Shown: positions 7,969 to 15,655, counted from the stretch's first letter. The stretch: 36,053 nucleotides of DNA from Sporanaerobacter acetigenes DSM 13106 (GCF_900130025.1 NZ_FQXR01000021.1:1-36053), one strand, 5' to 3'. The notes: generated by a model from the letters alone, not told the origin. A program made the numbers and translations.

Positions 7969-8920
7969 TGTGGGAAGTGTAAGTACAAATTTAGTACTGA
8001 TAGATGATGAAAACAATATTCTCTGTAAAAAGTATTTGAGAACTCAAGGAAAACCTATTGAAATGCTAAAAGAAGGTTTAAAGGAACTAAAAGAGGAAAT
8101 TGGAGATATAAATATTTTAGGTGCTGGTTCGACAGGAAGTGGTAGATATTTAGCTGATTTAATTATAGGGGCTGATGTTGTTAAAAATGAAATTACATCT
8201 CATGCAATTTCTTCACTGAATTTTATTCCTGATGTTCAAACTATAATCGAGATAGGTGGGCAGGATTCAAAAATAATAATAATAAGGGATGGTATAGTAG
8301 TAGACTTTGCCATGAATACAGTTTGTGCAGCTGGGACGGGTTCTTTTTTAGACAGGCAAGCTTATAGGCTTGGAATACCTATAGAGGATTTTGGAAGAAT
8401 GGCTTTAAAATCTGACAATCCTGTTAGAATTGCGGGTAGGTGTGCAGTTTTTGCTGAATCAGATATGATTCATAAGCAACAATTAGGACACAATCAAGAG
8501 GATATTGTATGGGGACTTTGTCAGGCACTTGTAAGAAATTATTTGAACAATGTAGGCAAAGGAAAAGATATAAAAGGACCTGTAATGTTTCAAGGTGGAG
8601 TAGCTGCTAATGGTGGTATAAAAAGAGCATTTGAATCTCAATTGGGCCTAGAAGTTTTTATACCTGAATATTTTGATGTGATGGGTGCAGTAGGAGTTGC
8701 AATGCTTGCAAGAGATGAAGTGAAAAAAAGAAAATCTTCAAATTTCAAAGGACTGGAAATAGCAGATATAAACTACAAAGTAAGAGGAATAGAATGTAAT
8801 GGATGTGCTAATGCATGTGAAATAGTTGAAATATGTGGGGATAATAAAATTCTTGCTAGATATGGTGACAAATGTGGAAAATGGTCAAACATGAAGAATG
8901 AGAATACAAAACTAGCTTAA
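7943..8920 (+). CDS. HgdC/BcrA-type activase ATPase (BadF/BadG family)
   Basis: The protein has about 325 residues and is an ASKHA-fold ATPase that uses ATP hydrolysis to push one electron into a dehydratase or reductase partner. The phosphate-1 motif is GVDVGSVSTNLVL, phosphate-2 is EIGGQDSK, and the two cysteines that bridge a [4Fe-4S] cluster between subunits appear as NTVCAAGTGSF and AGRCAVFAES. Unlike the roughly 260-residue HgdC, it has a C-terminal extension with four more cysteines, as at module junctions in large fused activases. I chose TTG 7943 because GGGAGG (7928-7933) lies 9 nt upstream; the upstream ATG has no site and would overlap the previous gene further. Confidence 0.9.
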   Translation: MENYYLGVDVGSVSTNLVLIDDENNILCKKYLRTQGKPIEMLKEGLKELKEEIGDINILGAGSTGSGRYLADLIIGADVVKNEITSHAISSLNFIPDVQTIIEIGGQDSKIIIIRDGIVVDFAMNTVCAAGTGSFLDRQAYRLGIPIEDFGRMALKSDNPVRIAGRCAVFAESDMIHKQQLGHNQEDIVWGLCQALVRNYLNNVGKGKDIKGPVMFQGGVAANGGIKRAFESQLGLEVFIPEYFDVMGAVGVAMLARDEVKKRKSSNFKGLEIADINYKVRGIECNGCANACEIVEICGDNKILARYGDKCGKWSNMKNENTKLA

Positions 8921-8946
8921 CCTTAAGTATATTACTTAAGGTTTTT
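8921..8946 (+). terminator. Terminator after the activase operon
   Basis: The hairpin CCTTAAGT/ACTTAAGG is followed by TTTTT and lies directly after the stop codon of the activase ATPase. Confidence 0.85.
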
Positions 8947-9007
8947 CTATCATAGGAAGATTCTAGTTTTTCTTAATATATCAATGTATAAATATAAGTG
9001 TTTTTTA

Positions 9008-9033
9008 TGTTATAATCATCTTATTAAGATGAT
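9008..9033 (+). promoter_or_regulatory. Extended -10 promoter with palindrome at the start site
   Basis: TGTTATAAT (9008-9016) is a perfect extended -10 element with no good -35 box. It is followed immediately by a palindrome, ATCATCTT (9015-9022) and AAGATGAT (9026-9033), overlapping the expected transcription start. The palindrome could be an operator or a leader hairpin for the Gate-domain gene pair. Confidence 0.5.
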
Positions 9034-9049
9034 AAAAAGGTGGTATGAA

Positions 9050-9466
9050 ATGTATAAAGAAAGCTTATTGCGAGGATTAAATAAGGGAATTAGAACCACA
9101 TGGGAATTAACAAAAATAGTGGTACCAGTTTATTTTTTTGTAACTTTTTTGAAGTATACACCTGTACTTAGTTGGATTTCAAATTTTTTTGCTCCAGTAA
9201 TGAAAATAGTAGGTCTTCCTGGAGAAGCTTCTCTTGCCTTAGTGTTAGGTAATATGATAAATCTTTATGCAGGTATTGGAGTTATTGCTAGTTTAAATTT
9301 AACAATAAAGCAGATAACTATATTAGCTATAATGCTTTCTTTTTCTCACAGTTTATTTCTTGAAACAGCTGTAGCAAAAAAGACAGGAGTCAATGTAACT
9401 TTAATACTTTTAATAAGAATTTCACTAGCGATAATTTTTGGAATATTGTTTAATATCATATTGTAG
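9050..9466 (+). CDS. Nucleoside recognition (Gate) domain membrane protein, first of a pair
   Basis: A 138-residue integral membrane protein with about four hydrophobic segments, related to the Gate domain found in nucleoside transporters and FeoB. Typical features are the amphipathic N-terminus (LNKGIRTTWELTKIVVPVYF), the PVMKIVGLPGEASLALVLG stretch and the FSHSLFLETAVAKKTG segment. The start at ATG 9050 is preceded by AAGGTGG (9037-9043). It is followed 11 nt later by a related gene, and the two probably form one membrane complex. The transported substrate is unknown. Confidence 0.85.
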   Translation: MYKESLLRGLNKGIRTTWELTKIVVPVYFFVTFLKYTPVLSWISNFFAPVMKIVGLPGEASLALVLGNMINLYAGIGVIASLNLTIKQITILAIMLSFSHSLFLETAVAKKTGVNVTLILLIRISLAIIFGILFNIIL

Positions 9467-9477
9467 GAGGAATGAAC

Positions 9478-9954
9478 ATGGATTTTGTTGGATTTTTAAA
9501 AGAAAGCACATTTGGTAGTTTGAATTCTATATTTGATATGGCAAAGATAGTTATTCCACTTATGATAGTTATGGAAATGTTAAAGGATTTAAATATTCTT
9601 GATAAAATATCTGATTTTTTTAAACCTGTTGCAAAATTTTTTGGAATATCAAGTGAATCAACTTTTCCGTTAGTTATAGGGCTTATATTTGGACTAGCCT
9701 ATGGCGCAGGTGTGATTATTGAAAGTGCTAAAGAAAACAATTTATCTAAAAAGGATTTATATGTTTTAATAATATTCTTAATTGCTTGCCATTCAGTGTT
9801 TGAAGATACTTTGTTATTTGTAGCTATGGGTGCAAATGGGTTTTTATTGCTGTCATTGAGAATTGGTATAGCCATTGTTATTTCTTTTATGGCTTCTAAA
9901 ATATTAGATAAAATTAATATAAATAAAAGTAAATTACCTGAACATATCTCATAA
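9478..9954 (+). CDS. Nucleoside recognition (Gate) domain membrane protein, second of a pair
   Basis: A 158-residue membrane protein, distant paralogue of the preceding gene. The same landmarks appear: MAKIVIPLMIVMEMLKDL, PVAKFFGISSESTFPLVIGL and ACHSVFEDTLLFVAMGANG, which parallels FSHSLFLETAVAKKTG in the partner. AGGAGG (9465-9470) is 7 nt before ATG 9478; an in-frame ATG at 9472 is too close to that site. The tail (about the last 15 residues) is polar. Confidence 0.85.
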   Translation: MDFVGFLKESTFGSLNSIFDMAKIVIPLMIVMEMLKDLNILDKISDFFKPVAKFFGISSESTFPLVIGLIFGLAYGAGVIIESAKENNLSKKDLYVLIIFLIACHSVFEDTLLFVAMGANGFLLLSLRIGIAIVISFMASKILDKININKSKLPEHIS

Positions 9955-9984
9955 AAAAGAGGAATTATTGTATTTTTATAGAAT

Positions 9985-10727
9985 ATATTAGGGAACGATG
10001 CGTTGGGAGGGATTAAATATATTAATCCTAGATGTTCTTTTGATGGACTTAATTGGTGGATTTCAGTTGGTGTAGAATATCCAGATAATACAGAAATACC
10101 AACAAGTGAAGGTATTGGAATAGATTTAGGAGTAGAAAATTAGCAGTAGTTAGTGATGGCAATATTTATAAAAACATAAATAAAACAAAAGAAGTAAAAA
10201 GATTAGAAAAGAAAAAGAAAACATTGCAAAGAAAAGTATCAAAAAAATATGAAATAAATAAAATTGAAACGAAAGGTGGTGAAACCCGTTACAAGAAAAC
10301 AAGGAATATTATAAAATTAGAAAATCAACTTAAAAAGTTAAACCAAAGACTCACAAATATTCGTCATAATTACTCACATCAAGTAACTACTGAAATAATA
10401 AAGCGAAAACCAAGCTTTATTGTAGTTGAAGATTTGAATGTAGCAGGAATGATGAAAAACAAGCATCTATCTAAAGCTATTGGGGAACAACGATTCTATG
10501 AATTTTATAAACAGATACAGTACAAATCCGAATGGAACAATATAAAATTCGTAGTAGCAGATAGATATTTTTCTAGTAGTAAAATTTGTAGTCAGTGTGG
10601 AAGTTATAATAAAGACTTAAAGTTAAGTGACAGGAAATATATCTGTGAATGTTGTGGTTCTGTATTAGATAGAGATTTTAATGCTAGTTTAAATCTTAAA
10701 AGGTATGGTCAAGAAATAGCTTAAATC
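9985..10727 (+). pseudogene. tnpB: Decayed IS200/IS605-family tnpB (OrfB)
   Basis: The N-terminal region of the nuclease is missing. Reading starts in mid-protein (INPRCSFDGLNWWISVGVEY) and reaches the RuvC-I motif GIDLGVEN, where one base is lost at 10139-10142, giving a TAG. The frame continues one base off through VVEDLNVAG (RuvC-II Glu), the zinc ribbon CSQCG...CECCG and LDRDFNASLNL (RuvC-III Asp). The piece after the frameshift still gives an open frame of 166 codons from 10224. No tnpA is present, so the element cannot move itself. Frameshift plus truncation make a working RNA-guided nuclease very unlikely. Confidence 0.88.
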
Positions 10728-10870
10728 ACTGAAGTCGTAAAATGTACCCATACGTTAGTGGGGAATTTAAGCCTTTGGAGTATCAAGACCACACAAGTAG
10801 GATTAATCCAAAAGTGGATACGTTGAAAAAGGAATGAGACATAAAAGTTGATTTTTATAACTTTTTATAA
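10728..10870 (+). mobile_element. IS605-type right end, possible omegaRNA remnant
   Basis: The sequence after the tnpB stop has the usual look of an IS200/IS605 right end: a noncoding stretch ending in AGTGGATACGTTG and GGAATGAGAC, then a subterminal hairpin AAAAGTT (10843-10849) with AACTTTT (10859-10865). In intact elements this region makes the guide RNA used by TnpB. The exact outer boundary is not determinable here. It ends only about 25 nt before the HD-GYP start codon. Confidence 0.6.
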
Positions 10871-10892
10871 GTTTTCAGTAACGGGATGACTA

Positions 10893-11927
10893 GTGGCTAT
10901 TGTAAAAGTAAGGGATTTAAAGCCGGGAATGGTATTAGATAAAGATATAGAAAGCTTGAAAACTGGAGCAGTTCTTGTAGGCGGTGGTGCTGTTCTTAAT
11001 AGGAAACTTATATCACATATAAAAAATTTAGGTGTAAGAGAAGTAAATATTTTTGACGAAAGTTCTTTTTTAAAAGAACATCCAGAAGACAGTTTAGTTA
11101 TTAAATATGAAAAACTGTCAGATAAAGTGGAAAATACTTTTAGTGATATAAAGTTTGGAAAGAAAATCATCTTGACTGAAATAAGTGATGAAGTTGATGA
11201 ATTAATATTTGAATTGATTAGCAATAACAATATATTGGGGAGATTGAAACAACTTGAAAAAAGAGATGATTATACATTTAATCATTCTCTTGATGTATGT
11301 ATGTTAGCTACTATGCTTGGAAAATGGCTTGAATATTCTCAAATTCAGCTAAAACAATTGTCACTAGCTGGAATTTTTCACGATATTGGGAAACTTAAAA
11401 TATCTGATGACATCATAAACAAACCAGGGAAACTTACAAAGTCAGAGTTTGAAATAATAAAAAAACATCCTATTTATGGATATGATATATTAAATGAAAC
11501 AGTAGGTATCAGCAAAAACGTTGCATTAGGGGTTCTTCAACATCATGAAAGGCAAGATGGAAGCGGATATCCTTATGGTTTGAAGGAAAGTGAAATTCAC
11601 GAATTTGCTAGAATAATTGCTGTATGTGACATATATGATGCTATGACTTCAAATCGAGTATATAAAGGCAAAGAATCACCATTTTTAGTAGCAGAGCATT
11701 TAGATGATGAAAGTTTTAGAAATTTAGATCCTAGAATTACTAGAATATTTTTGGATAATATTTCTAAATTTTATGTAGGAAGTAGAGTAAGAATAAGTAA
11801 TGGAGAAGTAGGTGAAATAATATTTGTTAATCCACAAATGCCTACAAAACCTATAGTTAAAGTTGGAGACAAATATATAAATTTTTTAGAAGAAAAAAAA
11901 CTACAAATAGTTGATATACTAAAATAG
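10893..11927 (+). CDS. HD-GYP domain protein, probable cyclic-di-GMP phosphodiesterase
   Basis: The protein has 344 residues. An N-terminal region of about 60 residues (LKPGMVLDKDIESLKTGAVL) is of the type that often precedes HD-GYP domains. The catalytic domain starts near residue 130 with His131, followed by HDIGK (His163-Asp164), KHPIYGYDIL and the signature HHERQDGSGYPYGL. All metal ligands appear present, so it should hydrolyse cyclic-di-GMP in the cytoplasm. No sensor or receiver domain is attached. The start is GTG 10893 with only a weak site (GGGA, 10883-10886). The IS right end lies just upstream, so the original promoter may have been displaced. Confidence 0.88.
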   Translation: MAIVKVRDLKPGMVLDKDIESLKTGAVLVGGGAVLNRKLISHIKNLGVREVNIFDESSFLKEHPEDSLVIKYEKLSDKVENTFSDIKFGKKIILTEISDEVDELIFELISNNNILGRLKQLEKRDDYTFNHSLDVCMLATMLGKWLEYSQIQLKQLSLAGIFHDIGKLKISDDIINKPGKLTKSEFEIIKKHPIYGYDILNETVGISKNVALGVLQHHERQDGSGYPYGLKESEIHEFARIIAVCDIYDAMTSNRVYKGKESPFLVAEHLDDESFRNLDPRITRIFLDNISKFYVGSRVRISNGEVGEIIFVNPQMPTKPIVKVGDKYINFLEEKKLQIVDILK

Positions 11928-11951
11928 GTGCTCAATTTGAGCACCTATTTT
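11921..11951. terminator. Bidirectional terminator between convergent genes
   Basis: Palindrome AAAATAGGTGCTCA (11921-11934) and TGAGCACCTATTTT (11938-11951). The HD-GYP stop codon (11925-11927) is in the left arm, and the stop of the minus-strand gene (11954-11956) is 2 nt beyond the right arm. Confidence 0.9.
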
Positions 11952-11953
11952 AG

Positions 11954-12961
11954 CTAATGTTCTTCTCTATCTTCATAGGTATCTGAATAAATTTCTTGTG
12001 AAATTGTTCCTTCATCTTCATTTAAAGGGCGAGGTCTAGGGCAAGGGCAAGGATCATTGTTGCTATTTTCATCTATCTGTTTAGGAAATAGAGTTGGGAA
12101 GGTGCTACAAATTGGAGATACTTCAGGTGACAATACTGGGAATCCAGTAGATAGAACACAAAGTTGTACAGGAACTATTACTTTTTTTTCACATGTTATA
12201 CAAACTGCAATGATAAGGCTTATTCTTACTGCTCCAGTAGTAGGATCAATCACAATATCTCTTGTAATGCTGTTTGTAGCCAATCTAGTTTCACAATTTA
12301 TATTGCAAAATTCTGCGAATCTTGGGAAGAAAGCTGAATCAAATACAGAAGGAATACAGAGTTCAAAGAAATTGGTCATAACTATAGGATTTGAAGCGGG
12401 AGCAATTGGAACAGTACTAGTGAGAGTTACTTTTGACTTTCTACATCTAGAATCTTGTACCAATGCATCTATTTCTACAACTACATTTCCAGATATTCTA
12501 ACAGTTTGAGTTCCAAATACTGGTGTACCTTTTCCAACTTCTTCACATTCTGTAGTATTAGCAAATATTACTTTTTCGGTTTTCATTCCATCAGGGCCAA
12601 CTACTGTGATTGGACATCCTTTTCCATCTTTTACGAAATCTCCTCCAGAGAGAACAGTTTCAGGATCAACAACTAAATTTCTTGGATCTAGAGCATTTTC
12701 TGGATTGAAGAACTTTCTACATCTTATATCAAGTATTCTAATGATTCTTGCATTTTGACCTAATGAAGGAGTGAAAGGTTGATTTGTTACAGTTCTAAGA
12801 GCTTGAAGGTTTACTAGCACTGCATCATATACTTTTTGTACAAATATAGGTTCTGGTCGAACTCTTCTTAAAGTACCATCCCATTCGCAACCTGTTGTAC
12901 CTGTGCAACATCTATCCGTAATACCCATTTCTGATATATCAGATTTAATATCGGAATTCAT
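11954..12961 (-). CDS. Cys-rich hypothetical protein, possible spore-surface protein
   Basis: A 335-residue protein with about seventeen cysteines, starting with DRCCTGTTGCEWDGTLRRVR, then several single and paired cysteines (CNINCE, CITCEK) and a PCPCPRPRP tail followed by an acidic end. The middle is rich in Val, Ile and Thr and reads as beta-sandwich material. There is no signal peptide or membrane segment. I do not recognise a named family. The Cys content and the beta-rich, non-secreted nature resemble coat proteins of endospore formers, but this is inference only. AAAGGAGG precedes the ATG. It is transcribed away from the propeller-like gene, and both may be sporulation genes. Confidence 0.85.
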   Translation of the reverse strand: MNSDIKSDISEMGITDRCCTGTTGCEWDGTLRRVRPEPIFVQKVYDAVLVNLQALRTVTNQPFTPSLGQNARIIRILDIRCRKFFNPENALDPRNLVVDPETVLSGGDFVKDGKGCPITVVGPDGMKTEKVIFANTTECEEVGKGTPVFGTQTVRISGNVVVEIDALVQDSRCRKSKVTLTSTVPIAPASNPIVMTNFFELCIPSVFDSAFFPRFAEFCNINCETRLATNSITRDIVIDPTTGAVRISLIIAVCITCEKKVIVPVQLCVLSTGFPVLSPEVSPICSTFPTLFPKQIDENSNNDPCPCPRPRPLNEDEGTISQEIYSDTYEDREEH

Positions 12962-13107
12962 AAATTTACCTCCTTTAAAACTTTATTTCTAGAATTACTT
13001 CTCAATTTCAATATATTCTTTTAGATAAATATGTGTGACATAGTGAGGAATATTTTGTACATAGTTGCCATATTTATATACAAAGATTTTATATAGGTGG
13101 TGTATTT

Positions 13108-14175
13108 ATGACTTTTTATAATGAAAAGGTTTCTATATTGACAGATAGCTATCAAAATGTCTATAGCTTTCAATGGAGAAACAAAACAATTTCCACATAT
13201 TTTTTTAATATTTTAAGTGGAGAAATGGAAAAAAAGACAATAGTAGAGGATTCCCTAGAAGAATATGATATAGCCATAGGGAAAAATGACTATATTTATT
13301 TGGTTTATCAAAATCTTGATAGACATCTTGTTTTAGTCACTATGTTTGGGGATTATATAGATATGGTGATTTTGACAGAAGAACCTGTTTCCAATGTATA
13401 TGACCTGAGTATACTGTTAGATAGAGAAGAAATTCATATATTTTATAATGTTCTCTTAAATGAAGCTGAAAAATTATACAGATTATATCACCATCACTAT
13501 GATGATGAAATCTGGGTTACAAATGTTGTGGAAGATACAAAGATTCAGCAGGTATTGAATCCTTTCTGTTTAAGTTTACAAGATTATAGTCTTTTTGTTT
13601 TTTATTATGATTATGCAGAAGAGGGAGAAGAAATTTTCTTAAAAAAATATGATATTGTTGAAAAGAAGTGGCTTGAAAAGCAAAGGATTACACGTGGATT
13701 TAATTCAAAATTATATATAGATATATTGCTTGAGGAAAATATATTAAATATAGTTTATAGTCAGAACTTTGATGGAAATTTATCGATAGTTTATGAAAAA
13801 TATAACATTGTTGGGGCTGATACAGTACTTCTTAAAAGAGAAATATTATCTAATGAAGAAAATTGCTCATATCCTACAATTATAAAATATGTAGATAAAC
13901 TTTGGGTGGCTTGGATAGAATATGATGCTGTATTAAGTAGATATAGTGTAGATGAAGGGGAAATTTGGAGTAGCATATATCTTTGGGAAAGATCCAAAAA
14001 TATAGATGTTGTTAGATACAAATATGTAGACAATTCAATAAAAGAAAGTAACAAAAAATTAAATTATTCTTTTGGTAGCATTTATCCTGATATTTCTTTT
14101 ATTGGATTTGGACTATTGGAAGATGTTCAAGAAGTTCCCATAAAAAAAAAGTACAGAAAAATACCGAGATTTTAG
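13108..14175 (+). CDS. Beta-propeller-like hypothetical protein, probable -1 frameshift extension
   Basis: The zero-frame product has 355 residues rich in Tyr, Asp, Ile and Val, with repeated short strands and motifs such as DYIYLVYQ, LNIVYSQ and LWVAWIEYD, like sialidase or propeller blades. The family is unrecognised. AGGTGGTG precedes the ATG. Near the end the codons ATA AAA AAA AAG (14140-14151) contain A AAA AAG, the dnaX-type slippery heptamer. A slip of -1 there would replace the last 7 residues by 49 others, ending at 14300 and forming a coiled coil (ILEIQKMIKEMKDKINILDE). The run of nine A could also cause transcriptional slippage, or a sequencing error could have split one gene. Confidence 0.85.
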   Translation: MTFYNEKVSILTDSYQNVYSFQWRNKTISTYFFNILSGEMEKKTIVEDSLEEYDIAIGKNDYIYLVYQNLDRHLVLVTMFGDYIDMVILTEEPVSNVYDLSILLDREEIHIFYNVLLNEAEKLYRLYHHHYDDEIWVTNVVEDTKIQQVLNPFCLSLQDYSLFVFYYDYAEEGEEIFLKKYDIVEKKWLEKQRITRGFNSKLYIDILLEENILNIVYSQNFDGNLSIVYEKYNIVGADTVLLKREILSNEENCSYPTIIKYVDKLWVAWIEYDAVLSRYSVDEGEIWSSIYLWERSKNIDVVRYKYVDNSIKESNKKLNYSFGSIYPDISFIGFGLLEDVQEVPIKKKYRKIPRF

Positions 14176-14300
14176 AAATACAAAAAATGATAAAAGAAAT
14201 GAAAGATAAAATAAATATACTTGATGAAAGATTAAATTATATAGAAGATTATTTAGATAGGAGAAGTAGAGGCTTTTTTTATAGAAGTAGAAATAGATAG
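14151..14300 (+). CDS. Alternative-frame C-terminal coiled-coil extension of the preceding gene
   Basis: This 49-codon open stretch runs in the -1 frame from GTA 14151 to TAG 14298-14300. It has no start codon with a ribosome site at its beginning. It encodes a charged amphipathic helix ending in a basic RSRGFFYRSRNR tail. Its coding character (heptad-like Ile/Leu spacing) suggests it is translated as an extension of the upstream frame. Its stop codon overlaps the terminator hairpin, as with other gene ends in this window. Confidence 0.55.
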   Translation, partial: VQKNTEILEIQKMIKEMKDKINILDERLNYIEDYLDRRSRGFFYRSRNR

Positions 14301-14340
14301 TGCTACTTGTCATAAAGTAGCACTAAAATTCTAGTTGTTT
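14299..14340. terminator. Terminator hairpin between convergent genes
   Basis: The 10-bp stem AGTGCTACTT (14299-14308) pairs with AAGTAGCACT (14315-14324), with a T-containing tail. It separates the propeller-like gene from asparaginase, which converges on it, and the minus-strand side can also serve asparaginase. Confidence 0.75.
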
Positions 14341-15332
14341 TTATACTCATCTTTTTCGAATAATTTCCTTATTGTCTCCATGTTATTTGTGGTGCTTAAA
14401 GCAAGCATAAGCTTGATTCTTGCCTTTTGTCCAGGAAGATTTCCACCAAATATTACACCCAATTCTCTTAAATGTTTTCCCCCGCCTTCATATCCATATG
14501 TATCAAGCACTCTTCCTGTAGGACATCTTGATACTAGCACAATAGGAATATTTTTTTCTATACATCTTGTGACTCCATCAATCATTTGAGGTGGTATATT
14601 TCCCCTTCCTAAAGCTTCAAGAACTATTCCTTTATAATTTGAATCTATACAATAATTTATAATATCTGAATTCATTCCTGGAGCACATTTTAGAAGCATA
14701 ACTTTTGTTTCAATATCATCAGTATCTATAAAATCCCTTGATATTATATCTCTATAGAATATGACTTCATCATTGTCAACTATTCCAAGGGCACCAAATT
14801 CTGGGGATTTAAAAGTATCTAAAGCCAAGGTATTGGTTTTAGTCACTTCACTTGCTGCATTTACTTCATTGTTCATTACTACCAATACGCCCTTATTTTT
14901 AGCTTTTTCTGAAATAGCTGTACATATAGCTGCTGAAAGATTGCTAGAACCATCATATCCCAATTCAGAGCTATTTCTCATGGCTCCAACAACTATTACA
15001 GGTTTTTCTGATTTTATAGTTAAATCTAAAAGATATGCAGTTTCTTCTAATGTATCTGTACCATGAGTTACAACAACGCCAGAAATATCATCTCGAGAAA
15101 TCGTTTTCTTAACAAGTACAGCTAAATCCATCATCATTTCTGGTGTAATGTGTGGGCTTGGATAATTTCCAAAATTAATTATTTCTATTTCAGTAAATTT
15201 TTCTATGTTGGTGACCATTGCTAGAATTTCTTCGCTAGTCAAAGCAGGAATAGCTGCATGAATACGAGGATCTACTTTCATTGAAATAGTTCCGCCAGTG
15301 AATATTATTGCTACTTTATTAGAAGCAGACAT
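14331..15332 (-). CDS. ansA: L-asparaginase
   Basis: A 333-residue enzyme that hydrolyses L-asparagine to aspartate and ammonia. Both active-site threonines are present: FTGGTISM (Thr15) near the N-terminus and VVTHGTDTLEET near residue 90, followed by the family segments IVVGAMRNSSELGYDG and GIVLEALGRGNIP. There is no signal peptide, so it should be cytoplasmic. An AAGGGGG site precedes ATG. A separate small-RNA gene with its own terminator lies upstream on the same strand. Read-through from it could in principle control asparaginase by attenuation. Confidence 0.93.
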   Translation of the reverse strand: MSASNKVAIIFTGGTISMKVDPRIHAAIPALTSEEILAMVTNIEKFTEIEIINFGNYPSPHITPEMMMDLAVLVKKTISRDDISGVVVTHGTDTLEETAYLLDLTIKSEKPVIVVGAMRNSSELGYDGSSNLSAAICTAISEKAKNKGVLVVMNNEVNAASEVTKTNTLALDTFKSPEFGALGIVDNDEVIFYRDIISRDFIDTDDIETKVMLLKCAPGMNSDIINYCIDSNYKGIVLEALGRGNIPPQMIDGVTRCIEKNIPIVLVSRCPTGRVLDTYGYEGGGKHLRELGVIFGGNLPGQKARIKLMLALSTTNNMETIRKLFEKDEYKNN

Positions 15333-15415
15333 TTTTTAGCCCCCTTATATATTAGAATATATTAAAATTATTTCTAATAGCATTTTACCACGAATTTATA
15401 ATATTTGCATAAAAA

Positions 15416-15531
15416 ATAAAAAAAAGACTCCTAAAAGGAGTCTTTACATCCACAAGGGATGTCACATAAAACCGTTCAAAAGGGGTATTGGGAATAGAGA
15501 TCTTATTTGAGGTTACCAGGGGGATAACCAC
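15416..15531 (-). ncRNA. Small RNA with C-rich loops, own promoter and terminator
   Basis: On the minus strand a transcript of about 115 nt can be drawn. Hairpin 1 is GGTTA/TAACC (15525-15529 with 15511-15515) with loop TCCCCCTGG. Then comes a single-stranded ATACCCCTTTT, a hairpin ACATCC/GGATGT (15462-15446), and a terminator stem AAAGACTCCT/AGGAGTCTTT (15423-15445) with a T-run. A strong promoter lies just upstream. No ORF is evident. The CCCC-bearing loops recall trans-acting RNAs that pair with Shine-Dalgarno sequences. The loop TTATCCCCC is complementary to the site GGGGGATAA of the neighbouring LUD gene. I see no match to 6S, SRP or tmRNA signatures. Confidence 0.72.
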
Positions 15532-15537
15532 GAACAA

Positions 15538-15566
15538 ATTATAGCAAATTCCGACAGCTTTTGCAA
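15538..15566 (-). promoter_or_regulatory. Promoter of the small RNA
   Basis: On the minus strand TTGCAA (15566-15561), a 17-nt spacer and TATAAT (15543-15538) form a near-consensus housekeeping promoter. Transcription should start at about G15531. Confidence 0.8.
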
Positions 15567-15655
15567 GGCTTTTTTCAAAAAAAGTTTAAAAAATGTACAA
15601 AAAATGATATATAGTAAATTATGGCTTTAATAATGTTCAAAAATTATATATAATA

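Noticed and set aside
10224-10727. The 166-codon TnpB piece as an active RNA-guided nuclease or a TnpB-derived repressor
   Set aside because: It lacks the N-terminal recognition region and the first RuvC Asp is in a separate frame; the TnpB-derived repressors I know of keep full length and lose catalytic residues instead.
12057-12509. Plus-strand frame of 150 codons opposite the Cys-rich gene
   Set aside because: The minus-strand gene has a strong ribosome site, matching terminator and more protein-like composition; the plus frame is its shadow.
12962-13107. Sporulation sigma-factor promoters between the divergent Cys-rich and propeller-like genes
   Set aside because: CATA-containing motifs occur but none has the right spacing to a matching -35 element, so no promoter is listed.
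15416-15531. The small RNA as 6S RNA, SRP RNA or tmRNA
   Set aside because: It is too short and lacks the long bulged helix of 6S, the SRP tetraloop core, and the tRNA-like ends of tmRNA.
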